64,000 bases of DNA from Candidatus Poribacteria bacterium (GTDB taxonomy: Bacteria > Poribacteria > WGA-4E > WGA-3G), in assembly GCA_022821065.1 (NCBI GenBank), contig JAJEEK010000094.1:1-64000 (forward strand), in the 5' to 3' direction. The notes under the pieces were generated by a model. The model did no database searches. It had not been told where the DNA came from and worked only from the letters and a program-made list of their open reading frames with translations. How positions within the stretch are numbered: position 1 is the stretch's first letter; each line of letters starts with the position of its first letter. Position numbers and translations under genes: made by a program. This document shows positions 19,100-27,439 of the stretch, piece by piece.

Positions 19100-19464
19100 T
19101 CTGTATTTCGCTCCCTATGCTGTGCATCGTAAATTAGGAATTCTATTATCTCCTCAGCGGTTTTCGGTGTCAGACCGGACCCTGGTTTTCGCATCATTTT
19201 ATACACATATTGCCGCCATTCTTCCGACGTGAAAGTAGAATTAATCGGGCGTGCGACGGTATGGCATCGACTACATTTATTGGTAAAAAGGTTGTAAGCC
19301 TTCTGCATCTTCTCGGGATAACTGGCGACATCAATAAAGTTGGGTCCCTTATCCGCTGGGTACGTTTTTAGGGCTGTCCGTGGGGCGCGCAAGGCGTAGA
19401 TCATTCCTATTCCTACAAGGATGATGATCCCCAAGACAGTTCCCCAGACAATTATCTTTTGCAT
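19096..19464 (-). CDS. Membrane-anchored monoheme cytochrome c
   Basis: A 122-residue protein with an N-terminal membrane segment (residues 4-24) and one heme-binding C64-SRC67-H68. Met-Met at YKMMRKPGSG can supply the axial ligand. The fold would sit on the outer face of the membrane and carry electrons. The stop codon overlaps the start of the downstream TlpA-like gene as ATGA, so the two are almost certainly translated together. This suggests electron or thiol exchange between the two, perhaps in cytochrome maturation or periplasmic redox balance; this role is inferred. Confidence 0.85.
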   Translation of the reverse strand: MQKIIVWGTVLGIIILVGIGMIYALRAPRTALKTYPADKGPNFIDVASYPEKMQKAYNLFTNKCSRCHTVARPINSTFTSEEWRQYVYKMMRKPGSGLTPKTAEEIIEFLIYDAQHRERNTE

Positions 19465-19501
19465 GTTTATCTGTAACTTAGGTGCTTGAAGTCTCTTTAG
19501 T

Positions 19502-19622
19502 AGGACTTACGCAATTTTGGATGTAACCCGTTCTGTTAGATGGAAGTTGTCGGAAAATACAGCGTTTTTGTGTCACAAACTAACAGTTTGTGGTACATAA
19601 AGAGCGGCATGCGTAAGTCCTC
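19502..19622. mobile_element. MITE family A, copy 1 (121 bp)
   Basis: Starts AGGACTTACGCA and ends TGCGTAAGTCCT, a perfect 12-bp terminal inverted repeat. CTTTAG occurs at 19495-19500 (one T before the element) and again at 19623-19628, a 6-bp target duplication. It contains an internal hairpin CACAAACTAACAGTTTGTG. It encodes no protein. Other copies: 24931, 31608, 37334 and a divergent one at 22463. Confidence 0.85.
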
Positions 19623-19673
19623 TTTAGAATAGGCGAGGTTTTCGACCTCACTTAGCATCCGGCTCCGAGGCTG

Positions 19674-21518
19674 CTATACGGCAACAATGTCCTTTACCTT
19701 TTGTACGATAACATTTGCACTAATGCCGTGATGTTCCAGGAGTTCTTCTGGTTTTCCAGAGCGCGGTATTCCAGTAACGGCGAGTTTGTGGACGCGAACA
19801 TCTTCAGTTGCGACAGCATCCAGTACAGCATCCCCTAAACCGCCTTCAGGATAATGGTCTTCAACAGTCATCAGCGTCTTGTTCGTGTCGGCTGCAGCTG
19901 CTTTCAGTGCTTCCGCGTCGACCGGTTTAACAGAATATAGGTCAATGACTCGGATAGCGATCCCTTCTGCGGCGAGCATCTGGTGTGCTTTTAGGACCTC
20001 GTGAACGGTAACACCACCAGCAACAACGGTTACAGTATCCTCGCTGCTCTGGCGAATAACCTTACATCCACCAATAGGGAACTTTTCATCGGCATCATAG
20101 AGAATAGGCGTTTTTGGACGCGAGGTTCGGAGGTAAACGATCCCTTCGTGTGCAGCTGCTTCCGCAACAAGCCGTTCAGCACTGACTGCGTCGCTTGGAT
20201 AAAGTACGACTGCCCCCGGAATTGCTCGGAACATGGCTATATCCTCTAAACCCATCTGTGAGGGGCCATCTTCACCGATAGAGACACCGCAATGTGAACC
20301 GGCATATTTGATATTCGCTTGTGAGATTGCAGACATCCGAATTTGATCGTAAGCGCGCGATAAAAACGCAGCAAAGGTAGAAACGAAAGGAATCTTTCCG
20401 CGCTTTGCCAAACCGATACCCGCGCCGACTAAGTTTTGTTCCGCGATGAACATCTCAAAATACCGATCTGGATGGAGATTCATAAACTGTTCGGCGTAGG
20501 TGGAATTTTTGGTATCTCCATCTAAAGCGACAACATTCGGGTTCGCAGAGCCGAGTTTAGCGAGTCCAGTGCCGTATCCACCGCGTGTCGCGACATCTTC
20601 GTTGGTCGGATAGTCCGGTGGCTCACATTCAGTCGCAGCATGACCGACACTATTATTTGCAGCAGTAGGCGGTTCAATCTGAACAGGTGCTAACTGTAAG
20701 GGACCGAGTTCGGCTAATGCTTTGTCAAGCTCCTCACCTTTAGCGAGTGCCTTCCCGTGCCAGTTGTCAGCGTTTTCAAGGAACGAAACACCTTTCCCTT
20801 TAAACGTCTCCGCAACTATCATAGTAGGCTTGTCAGTTGAGGCTTTCGCTTGATCAAGAGCTGCCAATATTTCATCAAAATTGTGTCCATTAATACCAAT
20901 AGCCCGCCATCCGAACGCCTCAAAACGCTGGCAATAGGTGTCAATATCAAAGGCGTACATCGTCCGTTGACTCTGCCCGAGTGCGTTGACATCCACAATT
21001 CCGATAAGGTTATTAAGTTGGTAGTGTGATGCCAAAGCGGCAGCTTCCCAGACGCCCCCTTCGGCGGTCTCACCATCACCGAGCAGTACATAGACACGGT
21101 AGTCGGATTTGTCTAAGAATTTTCCGTTGAGTGCCATCCCGAGTCCAAGTGATAAACCTTGCCCCAGTGACCCTGTCGCCACCTCTGTCCACTCAAAACG
21201 GGGTGTCGGATGTCCTTCAAGGATGCTGTCAATTTGGCGTAAGGTAGACAGTTTCTCGGTGGGTATGATACCTGCTTCAGCATAAGCGGCATAGAGTAAT
21301 GGTGCAGCGTGCCCTTTAGATAAGATGAATCTATCGTTGTTAGGATTTTGTGCCTCATTAGTGTCATAACGCATCGCGTGAAAAAAGAGCGCAGAGACGA
21401 TATCCGCAGCGGAAAGACACGTCGTCGGATGCCCAGACCCCGCCTCTGAAGTGGCGGTAATAGAGTGAATTCGTAAGTTAGTCGCCTTCTGTTTAAGAAA
21501 GTTTTTCAAGTTTTCCAC
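19674..21518 (-). CDS. tkt: Transketolase
   Basis: A complete 614-residue transketolase, in the shorter class of ~620 residues. It shows SEAGSGHPTTCLSAADI near residue 25, the thiamine-diphosphate motif GDGETAEGG followed ~25 residues on by DVN (147-180), and the pyrimidine-domain block AEQNLVGAGIGLAKRGK with FAAFLSRAYDQIRM. It links the pentose phosphate pathway to glycolysis. The start is a GTG at 21518; a family A repeat (21537-21619) ends about 20 bases upstream in the same direction. The gene stands alone. Confidence 0.95.
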   Translation of the reverse strand: MENLKNFLKQKATNLRIHSITATSEAGSGHPTTCLSAADIVSALFFHAMRYDTNEAQNPNNDRFILSKGHAAPLLYAAYAEAGIIPTEKLSTLRQIDSILEGHPTPRFEWTEVATGSLGQGLSLGLGMALNGKFLDKSDYRVYVLLGDGETAEGGVWEAAALASHYQLNNLIGIVDVNALGQSQRTMYAFDIDTYCQRFEAFGWRAIGINGHNFDEILAALDQAKASTDKPTMIVAETFKGKGVSFLENADNWHGKALAKGEELDKALAELGPLQLAPVQIEPPTAANNSVGHAATECEPPDYPTNEDVATRGGYGTGLAKLGSANPNVVALDGDTKNSTYAEQFMNLHPDRYFEMFIAEQNLVGAGIGLAKRGKIPFVSTFAAFLSRAYDQIRMSAISQANIKYAGSHCGVSIGEDGPSQMGLEDIAMFRAIPGAVVLYPSDAVSAERLVAEAAAHEGIVYLRTSRPKTPILYDADEKFPIGGCKVIRQSSEDTVTVVAGGVTVHEVLKAHQMLAAEGIAIRVIDLYSVKPVDAEALKAAAADTNKTLMTVEDHYPEGGLGDAVLDAVATEDVRVHKLAVTGIPRSGKPEELLEHHGISANVIVQKVKDIVAV

Positions 21519-21536
21519 AAATTTGTCAATCCTTTA

Positions 21537-21619
21537 ATTTAAATTTTCCTTGCGGTTAAATCAAGTGGGTTTGTTACTTCAAAGGTTCTCTTTTAAGTCC
21601 CCTTCCACTTCGTTTCAGG
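21537..21619 (-). repeat. Family A repeat upstream of transketolase
   Basis: On the minus strand it runs from CCTGAAACGAAGTGGAAGGG to TTAACCGCAAGGAAAATTTA, matching the two ends of the family A consensus. Its 3' end lies just ahead of the tkt start. Confidence 0.65.
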
Positions 21620-21726
21620 GGCGGCTTTGTTCTCATAAGTCTGAATTGAGGAAAGCATAGAGGACACAGAAACCGCCGAAAATAAATGATGAAAACCTCT
21701 TAACCGATAGCCATTCTTGCTGAGGG

Positions 21727-22437
21727 CTATTCAACTAACTGACCCGCTCTGCGTTGCGCCGCTAAAACGAGATAATGCCCTTTACAGGTCTTGACTAAGT
21801 CCTCGAAAATCCCGATAGCTTGAGAGAGGTCTTGTAATTTAGCGTATGCCTCCGCTTGCCAGTACTTGGATTTCGCGACGATTTCATTAGGGTCGATTGC
21901 GTTGTCTTCAGTGCGTTGGGCTTCGTAAGCGATAGCCTCATCGAATTTTTCGATTGCGCGTTGATAATTCCTTTCTACATAGTAGGCTGTCACAGCGTCG
22001 GCGTAAGCAGTGTTGCTCTGTTCTTGGGGTCGGAAATGTTCGACGACCGGTCTGGCCGGTGGCAACTCAAGCGTTGGCAGTTCGACCTCTAACTCGTCCT
22101 CATCAGCATCGGTATCACTATCATCTTCCACCTCCTCATCTTCAGTTTCATCATCCATATCGTCATCGTCAGGCAGTGGGTCTATCGGTTTTACAAGCCG
22201 TTGTTCATCAGTACTCTCATCGTCCTCCTCATCAAGGGCATCTTCGTCATCTTCATCCTCTATTTCGGATGCCGCTGCTTCACGAAAAGCACGAGAAAGG
22301 GCTGTATTAGGCTCGTCCTCCTCTAAAAAATCATCCTCCGGTTCAGGCTCGAAGTCATCTACTTCGTCATATTCATCTATTTCATCAAGGTCATCTGCTT
22401 CTTCAAAATCATCTTCTTCGTCATAATTGAATGTCAT
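21727..22437 (-). CDS. Highly acidic protein with C-terminal TPR-like domain
   Basis: A 236-residue cytoplasmic protein. The first ~130 residues are mostly Asp and Glu (YDEEDDFEEADDLDEIDEYD and DDDDMDDETEDEEVEDDS) and probably disordered. Residues 140-236 look like two or three helical repeats of the TPR type (YVERNYQRAIEKFDEAI and YWQAEAYAKLQDLSQAIGI). Function unknown; the acidic part could bind a basic partner or metal ions. It stands alone between the transketolase and the nested MITEs. Confidence 0.7.
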   Translation of the reverse strand: MTFNYDEEDDFEEADDLDEIDEYDEVDDFEPEPEDDFLEEDEPNTALSRAFREAAASEIEDEDDEDALDEEDDESTDEQRLVKPIDPLPDDDDMDDETEDEEVEDDSDTDADEDELEVELPTLELPPARPVVEHFRPQEQSNTAYADAVTAYYVERNYQRAIEKFDEAIAYEAQRTEDNAIDPNEIVAKSKYWQAEAYAKLQDLSQAIGIFEDLVKTCKGHYLVLAAQRRAGQLVE

Positions 22438-22545
22438 GTGTTCCTCCGTTTTCTGTTTCTTTAGGACTTACGTATTTCTTTATGAGGTCTTATAGCAAGC
22501 AGCGGACGGGGTTACGTGAAGTTTAAAAAACGATTCGGCAATTTC

Positions 22546-22655
22546 ATTTATAGTAAAGTTTAGAATTAATAGGACACTCCGCACCGGTTCGGTTAGGAAA
22601 CCGAACCTACCGGCGGGAGGAAAGTGTCTCTTTATTTTTACGTTTCACTATAAAT
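22546..22655. mobile_element. MITE family B, copy 1 (110 bp)
   Basis: The left end ATTTATAGTAAAGTTTAGAA is repeated in inverse, with mismatches, at the right end (the other strand reads ATTTATAGTGAAACGTAAAA). The match runs over ~30 bp. A palindrome of family C (22584-22613) sits in the centre. Confidence 0.65.
22584..22613. repeat. Dispersed palindrome (family C)
   Basis: CCGGTTCGGTTAGGAAACCG followed by AACCTACCGG: a near-perfect hairpin. It differs from the copy at 33313-33339 mainly by paired changes (TTCGG/CCGAA for TGCGG/CCGCA), which keep the stem. Confidence 0.65.
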
Positions 22656-22718
22656 ACTGAAGCTTCATCAAACCCCGCCTGCAGTGAAATCTGCGTAAGT
22701 TCTATTCCGTAAAAGCCT

Positions 22719-23540
22719 CTAATACTTGACCTTCACATCCGCCCAGGTAGTGGTCATTTTATCAGCAGGTTCGACCGCCAAGACTGCGAAATAGAGACCG
22801 TTTTTATACATCTGCTGAATGTCTTCTTGTTCCAAAGCAACACTAAAGATTGCGACTTCATCAACGGTAGCATCGGCAAACCGTCCAGCACAGCAGGTGT
22901 CATTGCCGATGTAGACTGGACCATTATCCGGATCAATTGGATTTTTAGCCAGTGCCATATCACTTTCGACTTCACCATCAATATAGATGTACCATTCACC
23001 GGTGTCGCTGTCAAAAGTGGTCGTGTACATGTGCCATTCGGTAATATCTTTGGGACCGACTTCACCGTCTCGCCAACCGCCCGGTTTATTCCAACACCCG
23101 CCGTTACAAACGGGCCAGGAAACAGTTCCTCCGCCTTGATTAGGATGGATGATATAAGCGTTTCGTTTTTCGACCATCCAACCGTGCTGGTTCCAAGTAT
23201 CCGTATGGCTTTTCACCCAAATTGAGACAGTTATCGCTTCCGTTGGATTTGCATGGTCCGGGATAACGACGTGTGCGCCAGCACCATCAAACTCAAGTCC
23301 CTTCCCAAACTTACCATCAACCCATTTTGGACTGTCCACGAGTTCGCCATCTAAACCGTTTTCGGATGCATCGGTTGCGACTTTCCCTTTACCTTCATCA
23401 AATAGCCACATTCCAACAACGGTGTCAGGATCAATTTCGGATGAGGCAGCGGAAATAAATAGAATACTAATTGAAAATAGACACATCAGTACGATGCTCA
23501 AGAGCCCAAACCTTCCAGAGAAAATATAACTGAAATTCAT
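22719..23540 (-). CDS. Exported LamG-domain protein
   Basis: A 273-residue protein with a signal peptide (residues 1-33) and a LamG/concanavalin-like domain: VVGMWLFDEGKGKVATDASENG, FDGAGAHVVIPDH, AITVSIWVK, and MYTTTFDSDTGEWYIYIDG, ending with VDEVAIFSVALEQEDIQQMY. Such domains bind carbohydrate. The last residues (LAVEPADKMTTTWADVKVKY) match the tail of the exported protein at 10663-11412. It has paired cysteines that may form disulfides. No catalytic site is evident. A good ribosome site (GGAGG) precedes the start. Confidence 0.85.
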   Translation of the reverse strand: MNFSYIFSGRFGLLSIVLMCLFSISILFISAASSEIDPDTVVGMWLFDEGKGKVATDASENGLDGELVDSPKWVDGKFGKGLEFDGAGAHVVIPDHANPTEAITVSIWVKSHTDTWNQHGWMVEKRNAYIIHPNQGGGTVSWPVCNGGCWNKPGGWRDGEVGPKDITEWHMYTTTFDSDTGEWYIYIDGEVESDMALAKNPIDPDNGPVYIGNDTCCAGRFADATVDEVAIFSVALEQEDIQQMYKNGLYFAVLAVEPADKMTTTWADVKVKY

Positions 23541-23715
23541 TGTGACCTCCTATTGGTAATACAACAACCCAAATCTGTTTAACAAATCTAAACGATTTTA
23601 AAGGCATGAAACGCTTACGATGCCAATATATCTATCATATCAGATTCATAGGTATATGTCAAGTAGAAAAATGCAATTTTCAGCAGAATTCAGTCCTCCG
23701 ACAATTTATATAGTG

Positions 23716-23744
23716 TTGACATAAGAGAAATATTTGTCTATAAT
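23716..23744 (+). promoter_or_regulatory. Sigma-70-type promoter
   Basis: TTGACA (23716-23721), 17 bases, TATAAT (23739-23744): both boxes match the consensus exactly. The transcript would begin about 30 bases before the ATG at 23783. Confidence 0.8.
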
Positions 23745-23782
23745 ACTCTCATACATTCATCAAATACAAGGCGTAGGAAAGT

Positions 23783-24928
23783 ATGAAAGGAATAGCACTT
23801 ATATTTTTAATTTTCGGGTTTGGCGTAACGTTCTCGTTTGGACAGTCTGTAGCGTTAGAAGATAAGCACAACGATGTACGGCAACTACAATTTAGCTCTG
23901 GGCACAACACCCTTCTTGCACAAGGTTCAGAAGAACAAGACGCAAGTGTACCAAAAACCGAACCGAACCGTTCAACACAAGGAGATAATCCTGTAGAGGA
24001 CATTGAGCGGACAGAACAGACTTTGGAAAAGGCACCGAACAATCCGACACAGCAGACTGAAATAGCAAACTCGGAGAACGACGAAACCCCTGAAGAAACA
24101 CACACAGCGCGGAAAAAAACGCAACGGATTTTAAAGGTTGTTAGCGACTATGAATTAGCACCAGATGCCGTTGTAACGACTCTCGTCATCATCGCGGGAG
24201 ACGCGAAACTACACGGGCGTGTTACAGGAAATGTCCTGGTACTCGGTGGAGATGTTGAACTCGGATCAGGTGCACAGGTGAACGGAATACTTCATGTTAT
24301 TGGAGGACAGGTCGCCGGAAACCTCGAACGAATAGCGAGTCTTCAGGTGAGTAATCGCTGGCAGATAGTACCTGCTGCTGTAAAACTTGTGATGCATCCG
24401 TATAGCAGCATTTGGGCAACCGATGAAGCAACCGGATTTCGATTTACAATCATCAGGTTCGTGCTTCTGCTTATCATGTACATGCTGATAGTAGCCATAT
24501 TTCCGAAACCGGTAAACGCAGTCAGTGCACTATTTGTACATCGACCCATTGGAAGTATCCTCTTCAGTCTCCTGATGTTGGCTGTGATACCATTGATTCT
24601 TGGGTTCCTGACCGTTTCAATCGTTGGCGTTCCGTTTATGTTGCTGGCGTTGTCGCTCCTACTACCGTTAGCACTCTGTGGCAAAGCGGCGATTTTTCTT
24701 ACGCTCGGTAGTACCCTCTTTTCAGGTCGCTTGAGACCCCTTGCATCAATTTTCGGTTATATTCTGTATTTTATGGCGACATCCTTGCCGTATATTGACT
24801 GGATAACGTTTCTTGTTGTCAACACTATCGGGATCGGGATTTGCGTGTTGAGCGGACTCAGACTAATGCGCCAGCAAGACACGCGTCGAAACACGACCCT
24901 CCTCCCCGGTAACGAGTGGGGATCCTGA
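23783..24928 (+). CDS. Bactofilin-like polymer-forming protein with membrane domain
   Basis: A 381-residue protein. It has a signal peptide (1-20), a polar low-complexity stretch to ~115, and a short right-handed beta repeat region (VVTTLVIIAGDAKLHGRVTGN, VLVLGGDVELGSGAQVNG, LHVIGGQVAGN) of the bactofilin/polymer-forming type. A C-terminal block of ~180 residues follows with about five membrane helices. It probably lies in the cytoplasmic membrane with the beta part outside; the role may be structural. A consensus promoter lies upstream, and a MITE starts two bases after the stop. Confidence 0.7.
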   Translation: MKGIALIFLIFGFGVTFSFGQSVALEDKHNDVRQLQFSSGHNTLLAQGSEEQDASVPKTEPNRSTQGDNPVEDIERTEQTLEKAPNNPTQQTEIANSENDETPEETHTARKKTQRILKVVSDYELAPDAVVTTLVIIAGDAKLHGRVTGNVLVLGGDVELGSGAQVNGILHVIGGQVAGNLERIASLQVSNRWQIVPAAVKLVMHPYSSIWATDEATGFRFTIIRFVLLLIMYMLIVAIFPKPVNAVSALFVHRPIGSILFSLLMLAVIPLILGFLTVSIVGVPFMLLALSLLLPLALCGKAAIFLTLGSTLFSGRLRPLASIFGYILYFMATSLPYIDWITFLVVNTIGIGICVLSGLRLMRQQDTRRNTTLLPGNEWGS

Positions 24929-24930
24929 AC

Positions 24931-25050
24931 GGGACTTACGCAATTTTGACTGCAGCTTGTTCTGTTAGATGAGATTTCTCGGAAAACATAGCGTTCTTAT
25001 GGCACAAACTATGAAGTTTATGCTACAAAAGAGCAGTATGCGTAAGTCCT
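24931..25050. mobile_element. MITE family A, copy 2 (120 bp)
   Basis: Starts GGGACTTACGCA (first base differs) and ends TGCGTAAGTCCT. The interior is close to copy 3 (31608), including TTCTGTTAGATGAGATTTCT. It starts two bases after the stop of the upstream gene and ends ~20 bases before the VWA gene, so it fills the whole intergenic gap. Flanks show only a partial target duplication. Confidence 0.85.
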
Positions 25051-25069
25051 ACTAAATAGAAAGGACTTA

Positions 25070-26083
25070 GTGAACATGCAATTAGCATCTCCGGTTTTCC
25101 TTATTCTGCTCATTGTAATCCCGTTGATGCTCATCGTATTACGCCATTTACCGAGAAGGACCATCCGCCCCGTTATCCGTTTCTCTGACTTTAACCATGG
25201 ATTCGCAGCTAGTGTTCAGAAGATGCGGCAATCTTTCTCGGTCAAAGCGATACCGCTATTGAAGGTTCTGAGATTTATTGTGCTCGCGCTGCTCATCATT
25301 ACGCTCGCGCGCCCACAACTTTCGCAAAGTCGTGAGCACAGTATTGCACAGGGAATCGACATTCTTTTAGTCCTTGATATTTCAGAAAGCATGCGTGCGG
25401 AGGATTTTGCGGGGTCGAATCGCATTCAAACTGCGAAATCGGTCATCAAGGCGTTTCTTGCGCATCGCGAGAACGATCGCATCGGACTGGTTATCTTCGC
25501 GGGTGAGAGTTTCACGCTCTGTCCTCTGACCTTAGATTATCCAGTCTTGGTGGAACTCCTTAGCGATGTAGAGATTGGACAGTTAGAGGATGGAACCGCT
25601 ATCGGTGATGCCCTTGCAACAGCCACACATCGTTTACGCGCTTCGGCGTCTAAAACCAAGATTGCTATCTTTTTAACCGATGGTGAAAACAACGCTGGAA
25701 GTATTGCCCCCGAAACGGCAGCATCACTTGCAGCATCCGATGGGATTAAGGTTTATACCATCGGTATGGGAAAAGAAGGTGGTGTGCGTATCCCTTATGC
25801 CGACACGACGTTTGGCAAGCGATATCGAGAGGTTCTAACCTATCTCGACGAGGGGACACTCAAACAGATTGCTAACACAACAGGTGGAAGTTACTTTCGC
25901 GCAACAGATACGCAATCGTTGCAGCAGATTTATGCAGAGATTGATAGATTTGAAAAGACGAAATTCGAGGCAATTAACACCATCGTTCGCAAAGAGTTGG
26001 TCGGATACTTCTTGATACCTGCAGCCCTACTGTTGGGAATCGAGATTCTATTGAGTAATACAGTGCTACGAAAAATCCCTTAA
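25070..26083 (+). CDS. VWA-domain membrane protein (BatA-like)
   Basis: A 337-residue protein. Two N-terminal hydrophobic segments (residues ~7-22 and ~62-79) are followed by a von Willebrand A domain with the MIDAS motif D-I-S-E-S near residue 103 and the later TDGENNAG, and by a C-terminal membrane helix (VGYFLIPAALLLGIEILL). This is the layout of BatA of the aerotolerance cluster, but no BatB/BatD or MoxR neighbour is present here. Start is GTG 25070 or ATG 25076; the AAGGA at 25061 fits the ATG better. The 5' region is a MITE. Confidence 0.85.
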   Translation: MNMQLASPVFLILLIVIPLMLIVLRHLPRRTIRPVIRFSDFNHGFAASVQKMRQSFSVKAIPLLKVLRFIVLALLIITLARPQLSQSREHSIAQGIDILLVLDISESMRAEDFAGSNRIQTAKSVIKAFLAHRENDRIGLVIFAGESFTLCPLTLDYPVLVELLSDVEIGQLEDGTAIGDALATATHRLRASASKTKIAIFLTDGENNAGSIAPETAASLAASDGIKVYTIGMGKEGGVRIPYADTTFGKRYREVLTYLDEGTLKQIANTTGGSYFRATDTQSLQQIYAEIDRFEKTKFEAINTIVRKELVGYFLIPAALLLGIEILLSNTVLRKIP

Positions 26084-26090
26084 TTTTTAA

Positions 26091-26163
26091 TGGAAAGCGC
26101 GGATACGGAGAAGAACGGCAAAACTCCAAATCCACTTACCCCAACCGCAAGGAAAATTTAAAA
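26091..26163 (+). repeat. Family A repeat upstream of the TIM-barrel gene
   Basis: Begins TGGAAAGCGCGGATACGGAG and ends CCAACCGCAAGGAAAATTTA. The 3' end is two bases from the start codon, so its AAGGA serves as the apparent ribosome site. Confidence 0.7.
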
Positions 26164-26164
26164 T

Positions 26165-26926
26165 ATGGAAAATATTATTGCTTGTAATTTAGCAAGTTAT
26201 CGGCAGTTCCGTGAAGGCGCGTATAGCCATTTGGCAGAAATAGGTCTAACAAATGTAGAAATCGGTGTGCCTTCTGTCGAAGCCGTCGATGCGGTTCAGT
26301 CGGAACTGAAAGCACACGGACTGACTGCCACCAGTCTACTTGGCAGATGCGATATACAGTCCGAAACGGCTGTCTCAGATTTTCAACCAACACTGGAGAT
26401 CGCCGATAAGATGGGTGTGAAGATCATCTTTATCAGTGTTAATGCAGGTGATACGGACAAAAACGCTGTTTACGATCGTCTCCGCGCGATTGGAGAGCAT
26501 GCCGCGCCCGGTGGGATTAAGGTCTGTCTGGAAACGCATCCGGATTTGATACACAACGGCGACATCGCACTTGAGACGATGCAAGCCGTTAACCACCCGA
26601 ATATCTGTGTTAATTTCGATACAGGGAACGTCTATTATTATAACCACAATGTGACGGCTGTTGGCGAAGTCCAGAAGGTTATTCCACACGTCGGTGCGGT
26701 TCACCTTAAGGATACAAACGGCGGCTATCGGACATGGCATTTCCCAGCACTCGGTGAAGGCGTGGTTGATTACAAGGCAGTCTTCCAAGTCCTGAACGAT
26801 GCAGGTTTCTACGGGCCCTTTACGATGGAATTAGAGGGCATCGAAGGCGAAAACCTTGACGAAGCGGGTGCCAAAGCTCGGGTCGCAGATTCACTACAAC
26901 ACTTGAAAGATATTGGAGTCATCTAA
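26165..26926 (+). CDS. Sugar phosphate isomerase/epimerase-type TIM-barrel protein
   Basis: A 253-residue xylose-isomerase-like TIM barrel (AP_endonuc_2-type). Motifs: LETHPDLI near residue 121, ICVNFDTGNVYYYNH (~143-157), AVHLKDTNG (~178-186) and MELEG (~220). The Glu, His and Asp in these positions form the usual metal site. The family isomerises or epimerises sugars or inositols. The stop codon overlaps the start of the cupin gene by one base (TAATG), so the two are coupled. The apparent ribosome site is contributed by a family A repeat. Confidence 0.85.
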   Translation: MENIIACNLASYRQFREGAYSHLAEIGLTNVEIGVPSVEAVDAVQSELKAHGLTATSLLGRCDIQSETAVSDFQPTLEIADKMGVKIIFISVNAGDTDKNAVYDRLRAIGEHAAPGGIKVCLETHPDLIHNGDIALETMQAVNHPNICVNFDTGNVYYYNHNVTAVGEVQKVIPHVGAVHLKDTNGGYRTWHFPALGEGVVDYKAVFQVLNDAGFYGPFTMELEGIEGENLDEAGAKARVADSLQHLKDIGVI

Positions 26927-27291
26927 TGACTACGGATCTCTGTATTATCCGACTCGGTAAAGGAGAGCGCGTCAACGACGCGCTCGGAAAAGTCTTGGAT
27001 ACGCCAGATATGACGACGATTGGGGCTTTCGCTGTTTCCAAAGAAAACCCGACTGAACTCCACTACCACGATTTTGATGAGTATTGGTATTTCACAGAAG
27101 GAACAACGACAGTGACGCTCCGAACGGCGGAGGGTCAGTCTGAATCCTATCGTATCGGTCCTGGGGATTTGGTTGTTACCCCTAAAGGCGTTGAGCATGG
27201 ACACATCCCGGACGATGTTGTTAAAGGGGTGCAGTGGGTGAGCGTGATTCATCCCGATGCTCGCCGTGGGCATTTACACCGAATTTTTTAA
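26926..27291 (+). CDS. Cupin domain protein
   Basis: A 121-residue single-domain cupin. The first motif reads HYHDFDEYWYFTEG (residues 46-59) and the second GPGDLVVTPKGVEHG (~83-97); the two His of HYH, the Glu and the later His give a metal site. Small cupins like this isomerise sugars or bind small ligands. It is translationally coupled to the TIM-barrel gene, so both probably act on the same sugar-type substrate, together with the aldo/keto reductase downstream. Confidence 0.88.
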   Translation: MTTDLCIIRLGKGERVNDALGKVLDTPDMTTIGAFAVSKENPTELHYHDFDEYWYFTEGTTTVTLRTAEGQSESYRIGPGDLVVTPKGVEHGHIPDDVVKGVQWVSVIHPDARRGHLHRIF

Positions 27292-27357
27292 TTTTTCCTT
27301 GCAGTTCGGTAAGGTCGGTGTTATAACAAAGTGCCCCTCCGTATATCCGCTTTCCTA
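27284..27357 (-). repeat. Family A repeat after the cupin gene (opposite strand)
   Basis: On the minus strand it reads TAGGAAAGCGGATATACGGA at one end and GAACTGCAAGGAAAAATTAA at the other. Its 3' end overlaps the last bases of the cupin gene, which is on the other strand, so here it does not precede a gene. Confidence 0.6.
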
Positions 27358-27360
27358 AGT

Positions 27361-27380
27361 GCAAGCCTATAGAGGCTTGC
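27361..27380. repeat. Short perfect hairpin
   Basis: GCAAGCCT-ATAG-AGGCTTGC, an 8-bp stem with a 4-base loop, between the family A repeat and the aldo/keto reductase gene. It could end the TIM-barrel/cupin transcript, though no T-run follows directly. Confidence 0.5.
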
Positions 27381-27439
27381 AGGACAATGTTCCAAGCTAC
27401 GTGCTTTTGTTTTTTAATTTTCGTTAAAGGAAGTAAATC

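Larger units (their letters stand above)
22463..22703. mobile_element. Divergent MITE A-type ends enclosing a family B element
   Basis: AGGACTTACGTA (22463) and TGCGTAAGTTCT (ending 22703) each differ by one base from the family A terminal repeat. The inside is not family A sequence but a complete family B element (22546-22655), so this looks like one element inserted in another, or a composite. No target duplication could be seen. Confidence 0.55.

Noticed and set aside
22010..22426. Ser-rich open frame opposite the acidic protein
   Set aside because: Produced by reading GAC/GAA codons backwards as TCG/TCA-type codons; composition only.
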